From Achromobacter sp. UMC46 (GTDB taxonomy: Bacteria; Pseudomonadota; Gammaproteobacteria; Burkholderiales; Burkholderiaceae_B), in the NCBI RefSeq assembly GCF_014170335.1, contig NZ_LZZS01000019.1, positions 1-64,000 on the forward strand: a stretch of DNA of 64,000 bases, written 5' to 3'. Below are positions 17,496-28,989 of this stretch, piece after piece. The position numbers and the translations under genes are program-made. Positions within the stretch are counted from its first letter, which is position 1; each line of letters opens with the position of its first letter. Below the pieces are notes generated by a model. The model did not search any database. It was given only the letters and a program-made list of their open reading frames with translations, and was not told the DNA's origin.

Positions 17496-17544
17496 GCCAT
17501 TTGATATGGCCCCCGCTCCTTTGGCGCGAGCCATTTCAAATGGC
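17496..17544. promoter_or_regulatory. Pair of GCCAT-centred palindromes upstream of the H1-like gene
   Basis: GCCATTTGATATGGC (17496-17510) and GCCATTTCAAATGGC (17530-17544) are near-perfect 15-bp palindromes 34 bp centre to centre. They lie 150-200 bp upstream of the H1-like start and behind nrdB. They look like a two-site operator; the regulator is unknown. Confidence 0.45.
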
Positions 17545-17606
17545 GCCGATCGGCTGCCTGATCACAGGCTGGGCCGACCGCTTGTTCTACGTGTTCGAAA
17601 TGTCTC

Positions 17607-17670
17607 CGCGCCGCGCCTTCGGCTCGCTGCCCCCCAAGGGGGTGCGTTTTGCCTTGAAGCAGTTCGGCGA
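17607..17670. repeat. Diverged copy C of the 71-bp intergenic repeat
   Basis: The segment CGCGCCTTCGGCTCGCTGCC, the CCCCCAAGGGGG hairpin and GCGTTTTGCCTTG parallel the order of elements in copies A and B, with clear divergence. The rest of the 17352-17769 gap holds only this copy, the palindrome pair and a small hairpin near 17719-17740; no gene is seen. Confidence 0.55.
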
Positions 17671-17769
17671 CAAAACACCCTGACCGAGGAGAGCGCCATC
17701 AAGCCTGTCGCGAACGCGACGCTCCGTCACTCTGGAGCGTGCCCGCGCCGGGCCTGATGACGAACTGCT

Positions 17770-18969
17770 TTACTCCCAGCTCAGCGTGCCACCGGTTTGG
17801 TATTCGATCACGCGAGTTTCAAAAAAGTTGCGTTCCTTTTTAAGATCGATCATTTCCGCCATCCACGGGAAGGGATTTTCTTCCTGCGGGTACAGCGGTT
17901 CGATACCGATTTGCTGGCAACGACGGTTGGCGATGAAGCGCAGGTAGGATTTGAACATAGGTGCGTTCAAGCCCAACACGCCGCGCGGCATCGTGTCTTC
18001 GGCGTAAGCGTATTCGAGTTCGACCGCTTTGCGGAAGAGTTCTCGAATTTCTTCGCGGAATTCCGGCGTCCACAGATGCGGATTTTCCAGTTTGACGGTG
18101 TTGATCAGGTCGATGCCGAAGTTGCAGTGCATGGATTCATCGCGAAGGATGTACATGTACTGCTCGGCCGCGCCGGTCATCTTGTTCTGGCGGCCAAGCG
18201 CCAGGATCTGCGTGAAGCCCACGTAGAAGAACAGGCCTTCCATCAGGCATGCGAAGACGATCAGGGACTTCAACAGCGTCTGGTCGGCTTCGGGCGTGCC
18301 CGTCTTGAAGTGGGGGTCCGCGATCGCGTCGATGAACGGGATCAGGAACTCGTCTTTGGCGCGGATGGACGGAACTTCGTTGTAAGCGTTGAAGATCTCG
18401 GCTTCGTCCAGGTCCAGGCTTTCGACGATGTATTGATAGGCGTGCGTGTGGATCGCTTCTTCGAATGCCTGGCGCAGCAGGAATTGGCGGCATTCAGGCG
18501 CCGTGATGTGGCGGTAGGTGCCCAGCACGATGTTGTTCGCGGCCAGCGAGTCGGCCGTGACGAAGAAACCCAGGTTGCGCTTGACGATGCGGCGCTCGTC
18601 CTCGGTGAGCCCGTTCGGGTTCTTCCAGAGGGCGATGTCGCGCGACATGTTGATCTCTTGCGGCATCCAGTGGTTGGCGCAAGTGGCCAAATACTTTTCC
18701 CACGCCCACTTGTACTTGAAAGGCACAAGCTGGTTGACGTCGGTTTCGCCGTTGATGATGCGCTTGTCAGCAACCTTTACACGTTGCGAGGTGGCGGCGC
18801 CGCTCGTGGCCAGGCCTGCCGCGTGTTCAGGCGCGGCGGGCGTGGGCATGGCGGTGTCGCCGAATACACCGGTCGCCGCCCGGACTTCGGGCGCAGCCTG
18901 CCCACCGCCCGCGGGTGCGGGGGTCTTTGCAGGTTGCGTGGCGAGGGTGTCGTCTTCCCAATTAATCAT
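17770..18969 (-). CDS. nrdB: Class Ia ribonucleotide reductase, beta subunit
   Basis: A 399-residue radical-generating subunit of aerobic ribonucleotide reductase. The ferritin-like core carries the diiron ligands in [15 protein letters not shown] near residues 164-178 and in the following helices ([22 protein letters not shown]). The C-terminal tail [18 protein letters not shown] is the part that docks to NrdA. The N-terminus has a non-conserved Ala/Pro/Thr-rich extension of about 60 residues (residues 8-62). CCGGAG precedes the start. It lies 21 bp downstream of nrdA and so shares its NrdR-controlled promoter. Confidence 0.95.
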   Translation of the reverse strand: MINWEDDTLATQPAKTPAPAGGGQAAPEVRAATGVFGDTAMPTPAAPEHAAGLATSGAATSQRVKVADKRIINGETDVNQLVPFKYKWAWEKYLATCANHWMPQEINMSRDIALWKNPNGLTEDERRIVKRNLGFFVTADSLAANNIVLGTYRHITAPECRQFLLRQAFEEAIHTHAYQYIVESLDLDEAEIFNAYNEVPSIRAKDEFLIPFIDAIADPHFKTGTPEADQTLLKSLIVFACLMEGLFFYVGFTQILALGRQNKMTGAAEQYMYILRDESMHCNFGIDLINTVKLENPHLWTPEFREEIRELFRKAVELEYAYAEDTMPRGVLGLNAPMFKSYLRFIANRRCQQIGIEPLYPQEENPFPWMAEMIDLKKERNFFETRVIEYQTGGTLSWE

Positions 18970-18990
18970 GATTCAATTCTCCGGAGGCGG

Positions 18991-21921
<2,931 letters not shown>

Positions 21922-22061
21922 GGAAGCTCCTGTGCGAAAACGCGTAGATAGCGACATGACGACGGTCATGTCCGGTACGAATGTGGATCTTTTGAGGGGG
22001 TCGGAACGCTTGGACGGGCTAGTCCAAAAGGCGTGGCCGACGAGAATCAGCGCTTAGGCGA

Positions 22062-22077
22062 CCACAACATATAGTGT
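22062..22077. promoter_or_regulatory. NrdR box 1 upstream of nrdA
   Basis: CCACAACATATAGTGT; on the minus strand ACACTATATGTTGTGG, an excellent fit to the NrdR box pattern (ACACwATATmTTGTGT-like). It is the box proximal to nrdA. Confidence 0.85.
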
Positions 22078-22092
22078 AGCACCCCTCGTTGG

Positions 22093-22108
22093 ACACTAAT
22101 TCTAGTGA
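22093..22108. promoter_or_regulatory. NrdR box 2 upstream of nrdA
   Basis: ACACTAATTCTAGTGA, a more diverged palindrome, begins exactly 31 bp from box 1. That three-helical-turn spacing is typical of cooperative NrdR binding. Confidence 0.8.
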
Positions 22109-22171
22109 TCGAGAACTACAGGGACAAGAAGAAGATATGACGAAGCTCACAAAAGATTGTTACTAAATGCA

Positions 22172-22199
22172 CTGGGCGCGCCCAGTAAGGCGCGCCCAG
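22172..22199 (-). terminator. Hairpin downstream of the indolepyruvate oxidoreductase gene
   Basis: Eleven-bp perfect stem CTGGGCGCGCC/GGCGCGCCCAG with a six-base loop, 25 bp past the stop codon on the minus strand. The T run is weak (TGCATTTAG). Confidence 0.65.
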
Positions 22200-22223
22200 G
22201 ACAGGACCGCTCAGAGCGAATGT

Positions 22224-25200
22224 TTATGCGGTTTTCCGCAGGGGCATGTCGCGCGGGGCCGGTGCCGTATAGCTCTGCATCAATCGACCCAATTCCGTCC
22301 GATACTTCTCGACGTTCGAAGCCTTCACGTGGCCGTAGCCGCGGATGGTTTCTGCAAGGCCGGCGATTGTAGCTGCTTGCGCGAGCTTGTCCCGGGTCAA
22401 CCCTACAAGCAGCCGGTCTATGGTCTGGCGGTATTCGCCGATCAGCGCGCGCTCCATCTTGCGCTCGGCGGTGCGGCCGAAGGGATCGAACCAGGTGCCA
22501 CGCAAGCCCTTCATGCGAGTCAGCAGTTTCAGCGCGGTCATGGTGCGCGGGCCGAGCGTCATCTTGCGCGGCACGCCGGTGCGCGGGTCTTTGCGCGCAA
22601 AGATCGGCGGCGCCATGTGGAAGCGCAGGCTGTAGTCGCCTTCGAACTGGCCCTTCAACTGCGCCTGGAACGCTTCGCCCGTGTACAGGCGCGCTACTTC
22701 GTACTCGTCCTTGTAGGCCATGAGCTTGAACAGGCCGCGGGCCACCGCCATCGCCAGGCGCGGGGTCTTGGCATCGGGCGCCAGTTCGCGCTCGCGGGCC
22801 GCGATGGCCTCGACCACGTCCTGGTATTCGCGGGCGTAGCCGGCGTTCTGATAGGCGGTCAGGTCCGCGATGCGGCGCGCCACGGCGCGTTCGAAGGTCT
22901 CGGGCACGTGCAACTGCACGACCTGGGCGCGCGGGCGCAGCGCGCTGTCCAGCGCGTCGGGCTGATGCGCCGCCAGGCGGCCGCTGTCGAACGCGGCGCG
23001 ATTGGCCGCGACCGCCACGCCGTTCAGTTCGATGGCGCGGTTGATGGCGGCCTGCGACAACGGCACGCCGCCGCGCTGCCACGCATAGCCCAGCATGAAC
23101 ATGTTGGACAGGATGCTGTCGCCGAACAGGGCCAGTGCCGCTTCGTGCGCGTCGATGGCGGCCGTGTTGGCCTCGCCCGCCGCGTGGCGGATCTTGGCCA
23201 GCAGCGCTTCGGGGCGCATGGCGGCATCGGGGTTGCGGGTGAAGTCCGAGACCGGCGCCACGTAGGTGTTGACGGTGACTTGCGTGTGCCCGCGGCGCAG
23301 CGCGCCCAGCGAATCCGGCGCCACCGAGGCCACCGGGTCGCACAGGATGGCGGCATCGGCCTGCTGCCAGTCCAGGCGCACGGGGCCCGCCGATGCGCCG
23401 GCGGGCGCCAGGCGGATGTGGCTGACGACCGTGCCGCCTTTTTGCGCCAGGCCGGTCAGGTCCAGCACCGCGGCCGACAGGCCTTCCAGGTGCGCGGCCA
23501 TCGACACGATGGCGCCGATGGTGATGACGCCGGTGCCGCCCATGCCCGCGACCAGCAGGCGGTAGGGGCGGTCAAGCGCGGGCGTGGCGGGCAGCGGCAG
23601 CTGCGCGATCAGGCCTTGCAGGCGCTCTTGGTCGGTCTTGGGCGCCGCGCTCTTCCTGGGCTTGCCGCCCATGACGGACACGAAGCTGGGGCAGAAGCCT
23701 TCCGCGCAGGAGTAGTCCTTGTTGCAGCTGGACTGGTCGATGGCGCGCTTGCGGCCATACGGCGTTTCCAGCGGCACGACCGACAGGCAGTTGGACTGCA
23801 CGCCGCAATCGCCGCAGCCTTCGCACACGGCGCTGTTGATCAGCATGCGGCGCGCCGGGTCGGGGAACTGGTTCTTCTTGCGGCGGCGGCGCTTTTCGGC
23901 GGCGCAGGTCTGGTCGTGGATCAGCACGGTCACGCCGGGGATTTCTCGCAGCTCGCGTTGCACGGCGTCCAGTTCGCGGCGGTGGTGCACCAGGATGTTC
24001 GGGCCCAGGTCCACGCCCTGGTACTTTTCGGGCTCGTCGCTGGTGACGACGATGCGCGCCACGTTTTCGCCGCGCAGCTGCTGGCAGATCTGCGGCACCG
24101 AGATCGGCCCGTCCACCGGTTGCCCGCCGGTCATCGCGACGGCGTCGTTGAACAGGATCTTGTAGGTGATGTTGGCGCCGGCGGCCACGGCCTGGCGGAT
24201 CGCCAGGTAGCCGGAGTGGTAGTAGGTGCCTTCCCCCATGTTCTGGAAGATGTGCGGCATCTTGGTGTAGCGGGACAGGCCGATCCAGTCGACGCCTTCG
24301 CCGCCCATCTGCGTCAGGCCGCCGGTGTCGCGGTCCATCCAGGCGGCCATGTAGTGGCAGCCCACGCCGGACAGCGCCTGGCTGCCTTCGGGCACTTTGG
24401 TCGACGTGCTGTGCGGACAGCCCGAACAGAAGTAGGGGCGGCGGCGCATGCCGTCGGCGTCGTTGGACAGCGCGGCCTGGCATTCGAACGCCGCCAGGTC
24501 CGCGGCCAGCGGCAGGCCCGCCGTGCGGGTCAGCCAGCCGACCAGCGGCTGCGCCAGCAGCGACGGGCGCAATTGGCCGGCGGACGGCACCAGGGTTTCG
24601 CCGTCGAAGCCCTTCTTGCCGATGACGGAGGGGCGGTCGGGCCGGTTGAACAGCAGGTCCTTGATCTGGCTTTCGACCACCGCGCCTTTTTCTTCGATCA
24701 CGAGGATGTGCGACAGGCCGCGCGCAAACTCCAGCAGCCGTTCGCCGTCCAGCGGCCAGGTCAGGCCGGGCTTGTAGATGCGCACGGGAGCATTGGCGGT
24801 GACGGTGTCCACGCCCAGGCGCGACAGCGCTTCCATCGTGTCCAGATGGGCCTTGCCGACGGTCACGATCCCGACCGTGGCCTTGGGGGCGGGACAGGTC
24901 AGGCGGTCGATGCTGTGGCGGCGCGCGAACGCGGCCACGGCCTTCATGCGCAGGTTCATGCGCGTTTCGACGGCCAGCGACAGGAAGTCGCGCGCCGAAT
25001 ATTCCAGCGATTCGGGCGGCATGTCCGGATCGGCGGGCATGTCGTAGGCGTGCACGGCGGCAGGCGTGAACGAGTGGCCGCTTTCGATGGTCTCGGACAC
25101 GGCCTTGAACGCGACCCAGGTGCCGGAATAGCGCGACAGCGCCCAGCCCCACAGCGCGAAGGTTTCGTATTCGTCGATGGAGGTGGGATGCACGATGGGC

Positions 25201-25730
25201 ATCTGCCAGCCGATCAAGGACGCTTCGCTGGCGTGCGGAATCGACGACGAGACGGCGGTGTGGTCATCGCCCACCACCACCAGCACGCCGCCGTGGCGCG
25301 ATGCGCCTGCGGCATTGCCGTGATGCAGCGCGTCGCCGGCGCGGTCCACGCCGGGGCCCTTGCCGTACCACATGGCGAAGACGCCATCGACATTGCGGTC
25401 TGCGCGCACGCCGGCCTGCTGCGTCCCCATGACGGCGGTGGCCGCCATGTCTTCGTTGATGCCGGGCAGGAATGAGATCTTGCCGGCGTCCAGCGCCTTC
25501 TTGGACTTCCACATCGCCATGTCGACGCCGCCCAGGGGCGACCCGCGGTAGCCCGACACGAAACCGGCGGTGTTCAGGCCGCGTTCGCGGTCGATCCGGG
25601 CCTGCGTCAGCATGATGCGCACGAGCGCCTGCGTGCCGGTCAGGAAGATGCGGCCGGACTCCCGGGTCAGATTGTCGGCAAGCTGGTAGTCGAGGTCCAG
25701 CTGGGGTTCGGGGGCGGGCGTGCCGTCCAT
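22224..25730 (-). CDS. Indolepyruvate ferredoxin oxidoreductase family protein, alpha-beta fusion
   Basis: An 1168-residue thiamine-diphosphate and iron-sulfur 2-oxoacid oxidoreductase, expected to decarboxylate aryl-pyruvates such as indolepyruvate to the aryl-acetyl-CoA while reducing ferredoxin. The N-terminal pyrimidine-binding region starts LTRESGRIFLTGTQALVR. A cysteine motif CSGCPHSTS lies near residue 435, and a TPP-binding region GGEGVDWIGLSRY near 475. A ferredoxin-like cluster CEGCGDCGVQSNC is near 635-647, and the gamma-like domain (LLVAGMGGTGVITIG) near 720 is fused to the C-terminal part. Separate iorA and iorB in archaea correspond to this single chain. It is divergently transcribed from an Lrp-type regulator 130 bp away. 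Confidence 0.9.
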   Translation of the reverse strand: MDGTPAPEPQLDLDYQLADNLTRESGRIFLTGTQALVRIMLTQARIDRERGLNTAGFVSGYRGSPLGGVDMAMWKSKKALDAGKISFLPGINEDMAATAVMGTQQAGVRADRNVDGVFAMWYGKGPGVDRAGDALHHGNAAGASRHGGVLVVVGDDHTAVSSSIPHASEASLIGWQMPIVHPTSIDEYETFALWGWALSRYSGTWVAFKAVSETIESGHSFTPAAVHAYDMPADPDMPPESLEYSARDFLSLAVETRMNLRMKAVAAFARRHSIDRLTCPAPKATVGIVTVGKAHLDTMEALSRLGVDTVTANAPVRIYKPGLTWPLDGERLLEFARGLSHILVIEEKGAVVESQIKDLLFNRPDRPSVIGKKGFDGETLVPSAGQLRPSLLAQPLVGWLTRTAGLPLAADLAAFECQAALSNDADGMRRRPYFCSGCPHSTSTKVPEGSQALSGVGCHYMAAWMDRDTGGLTQMGGEGVDWIGLSRYTKMPHIFQNMGEGTYYHSGYLAIRQAVAAGANITYKILFNDAVAMTGGQPVDGPISVPQICQQLRGENVARIVVTSDEPEKYQGVDLGPNILVHHRRELDAVQRELREIPGVTVLIHDQTCAAEKRRRRKKNQFPDPARRMLINSAVCEGCGDCGVQSNCLSVVPLETPYGRKRAIDQSSCNKDYSCAEGFCPSFVSVMGGKPRKSAAPKTDQERLQGLIAQLPLPATPALDRPYRLLVAGMGGTGVITIGAIVSMAAHLEGLSAAVLDLTGLAQKGGTVVSHIRLAPAGASAGPVRLDWQQADAAILCDPVASVAPDSLGALRRGHTQVTVNTYVAPVSDFTRNPDAAMRPEALLAKIRHAAGEANTAAIDAHEAALALFGDSILSNMFMLGYAWQRGGVPLSQAAINRAIELNGVAVAANRAAFDSGRLAAHQPDALDSALRPRAQVVQLHVPETFERAVARRIADLTAYQNAGYAREYQDVVEAIAARERELAPDAKTPRLAMAVARGLFKLMAYKDEYEVARLYTGEAFQAQLKGQFEGDYSLRFHMAPPIFARKDPRTGVPRKMTLGPRTMTALKLLTRMKGLRGTWFDPFGRTAERKMERALIGEYRQTIDRLLVGLTRDKLAQAATIAGLAETIRGYGHVKASNVEKYRTELGRLMQSYTAPAPRDMPLRKTA

Positions 25731-25783
25731 AGTGAATGCTCCTGGTATTTGGCACCATGATAGGTTCGCGGAGCATTCGATTT

Positions 25784-25837
25784 ATTGCGTTTTTGGATCG
25801 TGCTATCCCTATAATACGCAATGAATATTTCGTATTC
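25784..25837. promoter_or_regulatory. Lrp-type regulator promoter and operator region
   Basis: A TATAAT -10 box (25810-25815) faces the regulator gene. It is framed by the inverted repeat ATTGCGT (25784-25790)/ACGCAAT (25816-25822) and followed by the palindrome GAATA-TTTCG-TATTC (25823-25837). The layout suggests autoregulation and joint control of the divergent oxidoreductase gene. A TTGCGT at 25785 could be a -35 with a long 19-bp spacer. Confidence 0.55.
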
Positions 25838-25860
25838 GACAAAAACCAGGAGACATCGCG

Positions 25861-26310
25861 ATGGACAAGACCGATATCGGCATCCTCAAGGCCTTGCAGG
25901 AGGACGGCCGGGCTTCGGCGCAGCAGTTGTCGGAGAAGGTGGGGCTGTCGGCCGCGCCGGTGTGGCGGCGCGTGAAGGCGATGGAGGCCAGCGGGGTCAT
26001 CCAGGGCTATAGCGCGCAGGTTGACCGCAGCAAGGTGGGGCTGGGCTGCATGTTCGCGCAGATCAGCCTGGAGCGGCATGCCTCCAGCACGGTCGAGAAC
26101 TTCGAGCGCTCGGTGCGCGACGCGCCCGAGATCCTGGAGTGCTATGCGGTCACGGGGGATTCGGATTTCCTGTTGAAGATCCTGGTGGAAAGCCCCGAGG
26201 CCTACGACCGTTTCCTGCACCGGTTCCTGTTCAACATGCCGGGCATCCGCCAGACGCGCACCATCGTGGCGCTGCGCGAAATCAAGCACGAACAGCGCCT
26301 GCCGCTGTGA
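25861..26310 (+). CDS. Lrp/AsnC-family transcriptional regulator
   Basis: A 149-residue feast/famine regulator. The winged helix-turn-helix spans about residues 4-50 (DKTDIGILKALQEDGRASAQQLSEKVGLS is the classic opening), and the C-terminal RAM ligand-binding domain about 65-145, ending in a TRTIVALREIKHEQ strand. Such proteins bind an amino acid or related acid and act as oligomers. AGGAG lies eight bases before the ATG. The divergent arrangement with the indolepyruvate oxidoreductase makes that gene the likely target and an aromatic amino acid or keto acid the likely effector; both are inference. Confidence 0.92.
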   Translation: MDKTDIGILKALQEDGRASAQQLSEKVGLSAAPVWRRVKAMEASGVIQGYSAQVDRSKVGLGCMFAQISLERHASSTVENFERSVRDAPEILECYAVTGDSDFLLKILVESPEAYDRFLHRFLFNMPGIRQTRTIVALREIKHEQRLPL

Positions 26311-26320
26311 AGCGCACCGC

Positions 26321-26340
26321 GCCCTCTATATATAGAGGGC
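26321..26340. terminator. Perfect 20-bp palindrome between convergent genes
   Basis: GCCCTCTATATATAGAGGGC is a perfect inverted repeat in the 76-bp gap between convergent genes (Lrp regulator and Bug receptor). It may act as a bidirectional terminator, though no T run follows. Half-copies occur at 4017-4030 (TATATATAGAGGGC) and, more weakly, at 1961-1970. Confidence 0.55.
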
Positions 26341-26386
26341 GCGGCGTTTGCGGTGAAAGACCCGCAGGCGGGCGATGGATCGGCGT

Positions 26387-27352
26387 TTATTGGGGTTGGA
26401 TGCCCGAAATGCGGATCCATTCCTTCCAGCGCGCCGTGTCCTCCTTCACGAAGGCGTCGAAACGGGCCACGTCCATCGATTCCGGGGTCAGACCCAGGGC
26501 GCGCAGCTTCTTCGCCGTGGCGTCGTCCTTGACCGCCGCCTGCAGATAGCCGTTCATCTTCGCCACGATGTCCGGCGACGTGTTCGCCGGCGCCGACAGG
26601 CCCAGCCAGCCGGCGACGACGAAGTCCGGGTAGTAGGTCGCCATGGTCGGCACGGTGGGCCAGGCGGCGTGCGGCTGGGCGCCGGTGACGGCGATGGGGA
26701 CGAGCCCCTTGCCGTCGATCTGCCCCATGGCGGTCAGGTAGTCCACGAACGCGAAGCTGATCTGCTTGCCGCGCAGGTCGGTGATGATCTGCGTGATGTT
26801 CTTGTAGGCCGCGCCAGTGATATTGATGTCGGCGCGCTGCTTGAACAGTTCGGACGGCACCTGCGAGGACGAGCTGTAGTAGCCGAAGAAGACCTCGCCG
26901 GGATGCTTCTTGGCGTAGTCCACCAGCTCGGGCACCGTGCGGTAGGGGCTGCCGGGCGCCACGACGCCTACCGTGCCGAAGGTGCCCAGCAGGCCGACCT
27001 GCCGGAAATCCTTTTGCGCGTCGTAGGGCAGGCTCTTGTACAGGAACTGGTTGGCGGCGTGCGTCGAGTTCGTGGACAAGAGGAAGGTGTAGCCGTCCGC
27101 TGCCGCGTTCTTGGACGCGTTGGTGCCGACGATGCCGCCGGCGCCGGGACGGTCTTCGACGATCACCGTCTGTCCGGTCTGTTCGCCCAGGTATTGGGCG
27201 AAGGTGCGGGCGGTAAGGTCCGCAGCGCCGCCCGGCGCGGACGGCACGATGATCGTCACGGGTTTTTCGGGCCAGCCTGCCGCCTGCGCGGAGGCGGCCA
27301 GCACGAGGCCGGCGCTGATCAACGCCGGGCGAAGAAAACGGGGTATGGACAT
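26387..27352 (-). CDS. Bug/TctC-family tripartite tricarboxylate transporter substrate-binding protein
   Basis: A 321-residue periplasmic solute receptor. A Sec signal peptide ends near AQA at residues 22-24. WPEKPVTIIVPSAPGGAADLTAR and the VEDRPGAGGIVGTN loop are signature Bug elements that grip carboxylate ligands. No tctA or tctB membrane partner is adjacent. That is usual in Bordetella and Achromobacter, which carry many orphan Bug receptors. The ligand is unknown, probably an organic acid. The downstream end converges on the Lrp-type gene across a 20-bp palindrome. Confidence 0.9.
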   Translation of the reverse strand: MSIPRFLRPALISAGLVLAASAQAAGWPEKPVTIIVPSAPGGAADLTARTFAQYLGEQTGQTVIVEDRPGAGGIVGTNASKNAAADGYTFLLSTNSTHAANQFLYKSLPYDAQKDFRQVGLLGTFGTVGVVAPGSPYRTVPELVDYAKKHPGEVFFGYYSSSSQVPSELFKQRADINITGAAYKNITQIITDLRGKQISFAFVDYLTAMGQIDGKGLVPIAVTGAQPHAAWPTVPTMATYYPDFVVAGWLGLSAPANTSPDIVAKMNGYLQAAVKDDATAKKLRALGLTPESMDVARFDAFVKEDTARWKEWIRISGIQPQ

Positions 27353-27432
27353 GCTTGTCTCCTGAGTGCGCTAGCCGCGTGCTTGCGCGGTCGGGTGTCG
27401 TTGTTTTGTCGTTGTAGCGGTGCGAGGGCGAT

Positions 27433-28004
27433 TCAGCCGAACTGTTCGCGGTGCCACACCAGGATGGCGCCGGCGCTGACGCGCCAGTGGTCCGCATACA
27501 TCATGCAGTGCGGTTGCCCGGCCAGCACGGCGTGGGAAAAACCGTAGCGCCGCGCGATCGCCTGGTCCTGCCCGGGCGGATGGCGGTCATGGGTGTCCAG
27601 CCCGGCCTCCAGGCACAGGCCGGGCGCGTCGAACGCGGCGGCGCCGATCGCCACGCGCAGCAGGTAGCGGTCATTCAGCACTTGCGGGCTTTCGGCGCAC
27701 AGGCGCTGCGTGACGGCGCTGACGTCGCGGCCGGGCGACGTGGCCAGGAAGCGCGCGCGGATTCGTCCAGCGCCGCGCAGGCCAGGCCGGCGGCGGCGAA
27801 GTAGTCCAGATAGTGCGCGTAGCACCAGGCGCCGTGATAGGCGCCCGGCACGAACAGCAGGCCGGGCCGGCCGTCTTGCGGCGGCGCGCCGGCAATCAGG
27901 CGGCCTTGGCCGGCGCGGCGGGCGGGCAGGCGGTCGGCCAGGCTGAAATCCAGCGGGTCCGTGGCGACGGGGGCGGAAGCGGGAGAGGGGGCGGCAGCGA
28001 TCAT
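27433..28004 (-). pseudogene. Broken alpha/beta-hydrolase gene (internal deletion and frameshift)
   Basis: Two minus-strand reading frames carry the two ends of one alpha/beta hydrolase. The upstream piece (28004 to about 27760) reads MIAAAPSPASA...RPGLLFVPGAYHGAWCYAHYLDYF...CAALDE, the oxyanion-hole end. The downstream piece (about 27760 to 27433) reads RFLATSPGRDVSAVTQRL...GQPHCMMYADHWRVSAG, the catalytic-histidine end. The frame changes near 27750-27770. About 190 residues remain where such enzymes have about 280-300, and the nucleophile-serine segment (GxSxG) is absent. So this is a deletion, not merely a one-base sequencing error. It is divergent from the LysR gene, which probably once regulated it. 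Confidence 0.75.
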
Positions 28005-28038
28005 CTTGCGGCCATCTTAAGTGCGACCCTATGATCAG

Positions 28039-28072
28039 AAAACTTTATTTTTCCTATGATTGGATAAGTTTT
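28039..28072. promoter_or_regulatory. Inverted repeat between hydrolase pseudogene and LysR gene
   Basis: AAAACTT (28039-28045) and AAGTTTT (28066-28072) form an inverted repeat around an AT-rich centre in the 85-bp divergent gap. A LysR-type operator is plausible. Confidence 0.45.
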
Positions 28073-28089
28073 CCAAATCGAGCTGCCCA

Positions 28090-28989
28090 ATGCGATCCTT
28101 GCCCGACCTGTCCATCACGCACTACCGGCACTTCTTGCTGGTGGCCGAGCTGCGCAGTTTCCGCGCGGCGGCCGCCCGGGCCTTCCGTTCGCAACCGGCG
28201 CTGTCCCTGTCCATCCGCGAAATGGAGCAGCGCCTGGGACAGCCATTGTTCGAACGCGGCAACCGCAATACGCTGACGCGTTTCGGGCAGGACTGCCTGC
28301 CGCTGGCGCGCGAACTGGTCGAGCATCACGATCGCGTGGCGGGCGCGCTGTCGGGGCTGGCCAGCAACGGCGCCGGCACGCTGACGATGGCTTCCGTCGC
28401 CACGGTGGCCACGCACTGGCTGCCCGAATTGGTGGCGTCCTACCGCGAACACTATCCGGCGGTGGCGCTGCGCCTGTTCGACGACAACTCGGAAGGCGTC
28501 GAGCGCATGGTGCTGGCGGGCGAGGTCGAGCTGGGCGTGTGCAGTCCGGTGCTGCAGGACCGCCGCCTGTCGTTCGAACCGTTGCTGCGCGACGCTTTCG
28601 GCCTGGTCTGCCATCGCGGTCACGCGCTCGCCGGACGCAAATCGGTGACCTGGCGCGAGATCGCCGGCTTGCCGCTGGTGGGCACCGTGGCGCACCGCCA
28701 GCTTGCCGGCTATCCGCAGGCGGCCTTCATGATGGATCGGCAGGTGTTCGTGTCCAACATGATGTCGCTGCTGGCCATGCTGGAACGCGGCGTGGGCGTG
28801 ACGGTGCTGGCGCGCTTGGGCGTGCCGCCGGACTCGCCCGGCCTGGCTTTCGTGCCGCTGTCGCGGCCGCGCATCGAGCGCCAATTGGGCATCACGCGGC
28901 TGGCGGGGCGCAGCCTGTCGCCGGCGGCCGCGCGCATGGAGGAAATGCTGCGTGCGAAAGCGGTGCGAGGCGGCCGCAGTGTCGCTTGA
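28090..28989 (+). CDS. LysR-family transcriptional regulator
   Basis: A 299-residue regulator. The N-terminal winged helix-turn-helix (about residues 8-66, SITHYRHFLLVAELRSFRAAA...RSQPALSLSIREMEQRLGQPLFER) is typical. The C-terminal periplasmic-binding-like effector domain covers about 90-295. An in-frame TTG thirty bases upstream is possible, but ATG 28090 fits the family start. It is transcribed away from a broken alpha/beta-hydrolase gene, so its adjacent target is probably lost and it may now be an orphan regulator. The effector is unknown. Confidence 0.9.
   Translation: MRSLPDLSITHYRHFLLVAELRSFRAAAARAFRSQPALSLSIREMEQRLGQPLFERGNRNTLTRFGQDCLPLARELVEHHDRVAGALSGLASNGAGTLTMASVATVATHWLPELVASYREHYPAVALRLFDDNSEGVERMVLAGEVELGVCSPVLQDRRLSFEPLLRDAFGLVCHRGHALAGRKSVTWREIAGLPLVGTVAHRQLAGYPQAAFMMDRQVFVSNMMSLLAMLERGVGVTVLARLGVPPDSPGLAFVPLSRPRIERQLGITRLAGRSLSPAAARMEEMLRAKAVRGGRSVA

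Noticed and set aside
22167-25475. 1102-codon plus-strand open frame opposite the indolepyruvate oxidoreductase
   Set aside because: Typical antisense shadow in GC-rich DNA; low-complexity His/Arg/Gly/Val composition, and the minus strand encodes clear cofactor motifs.
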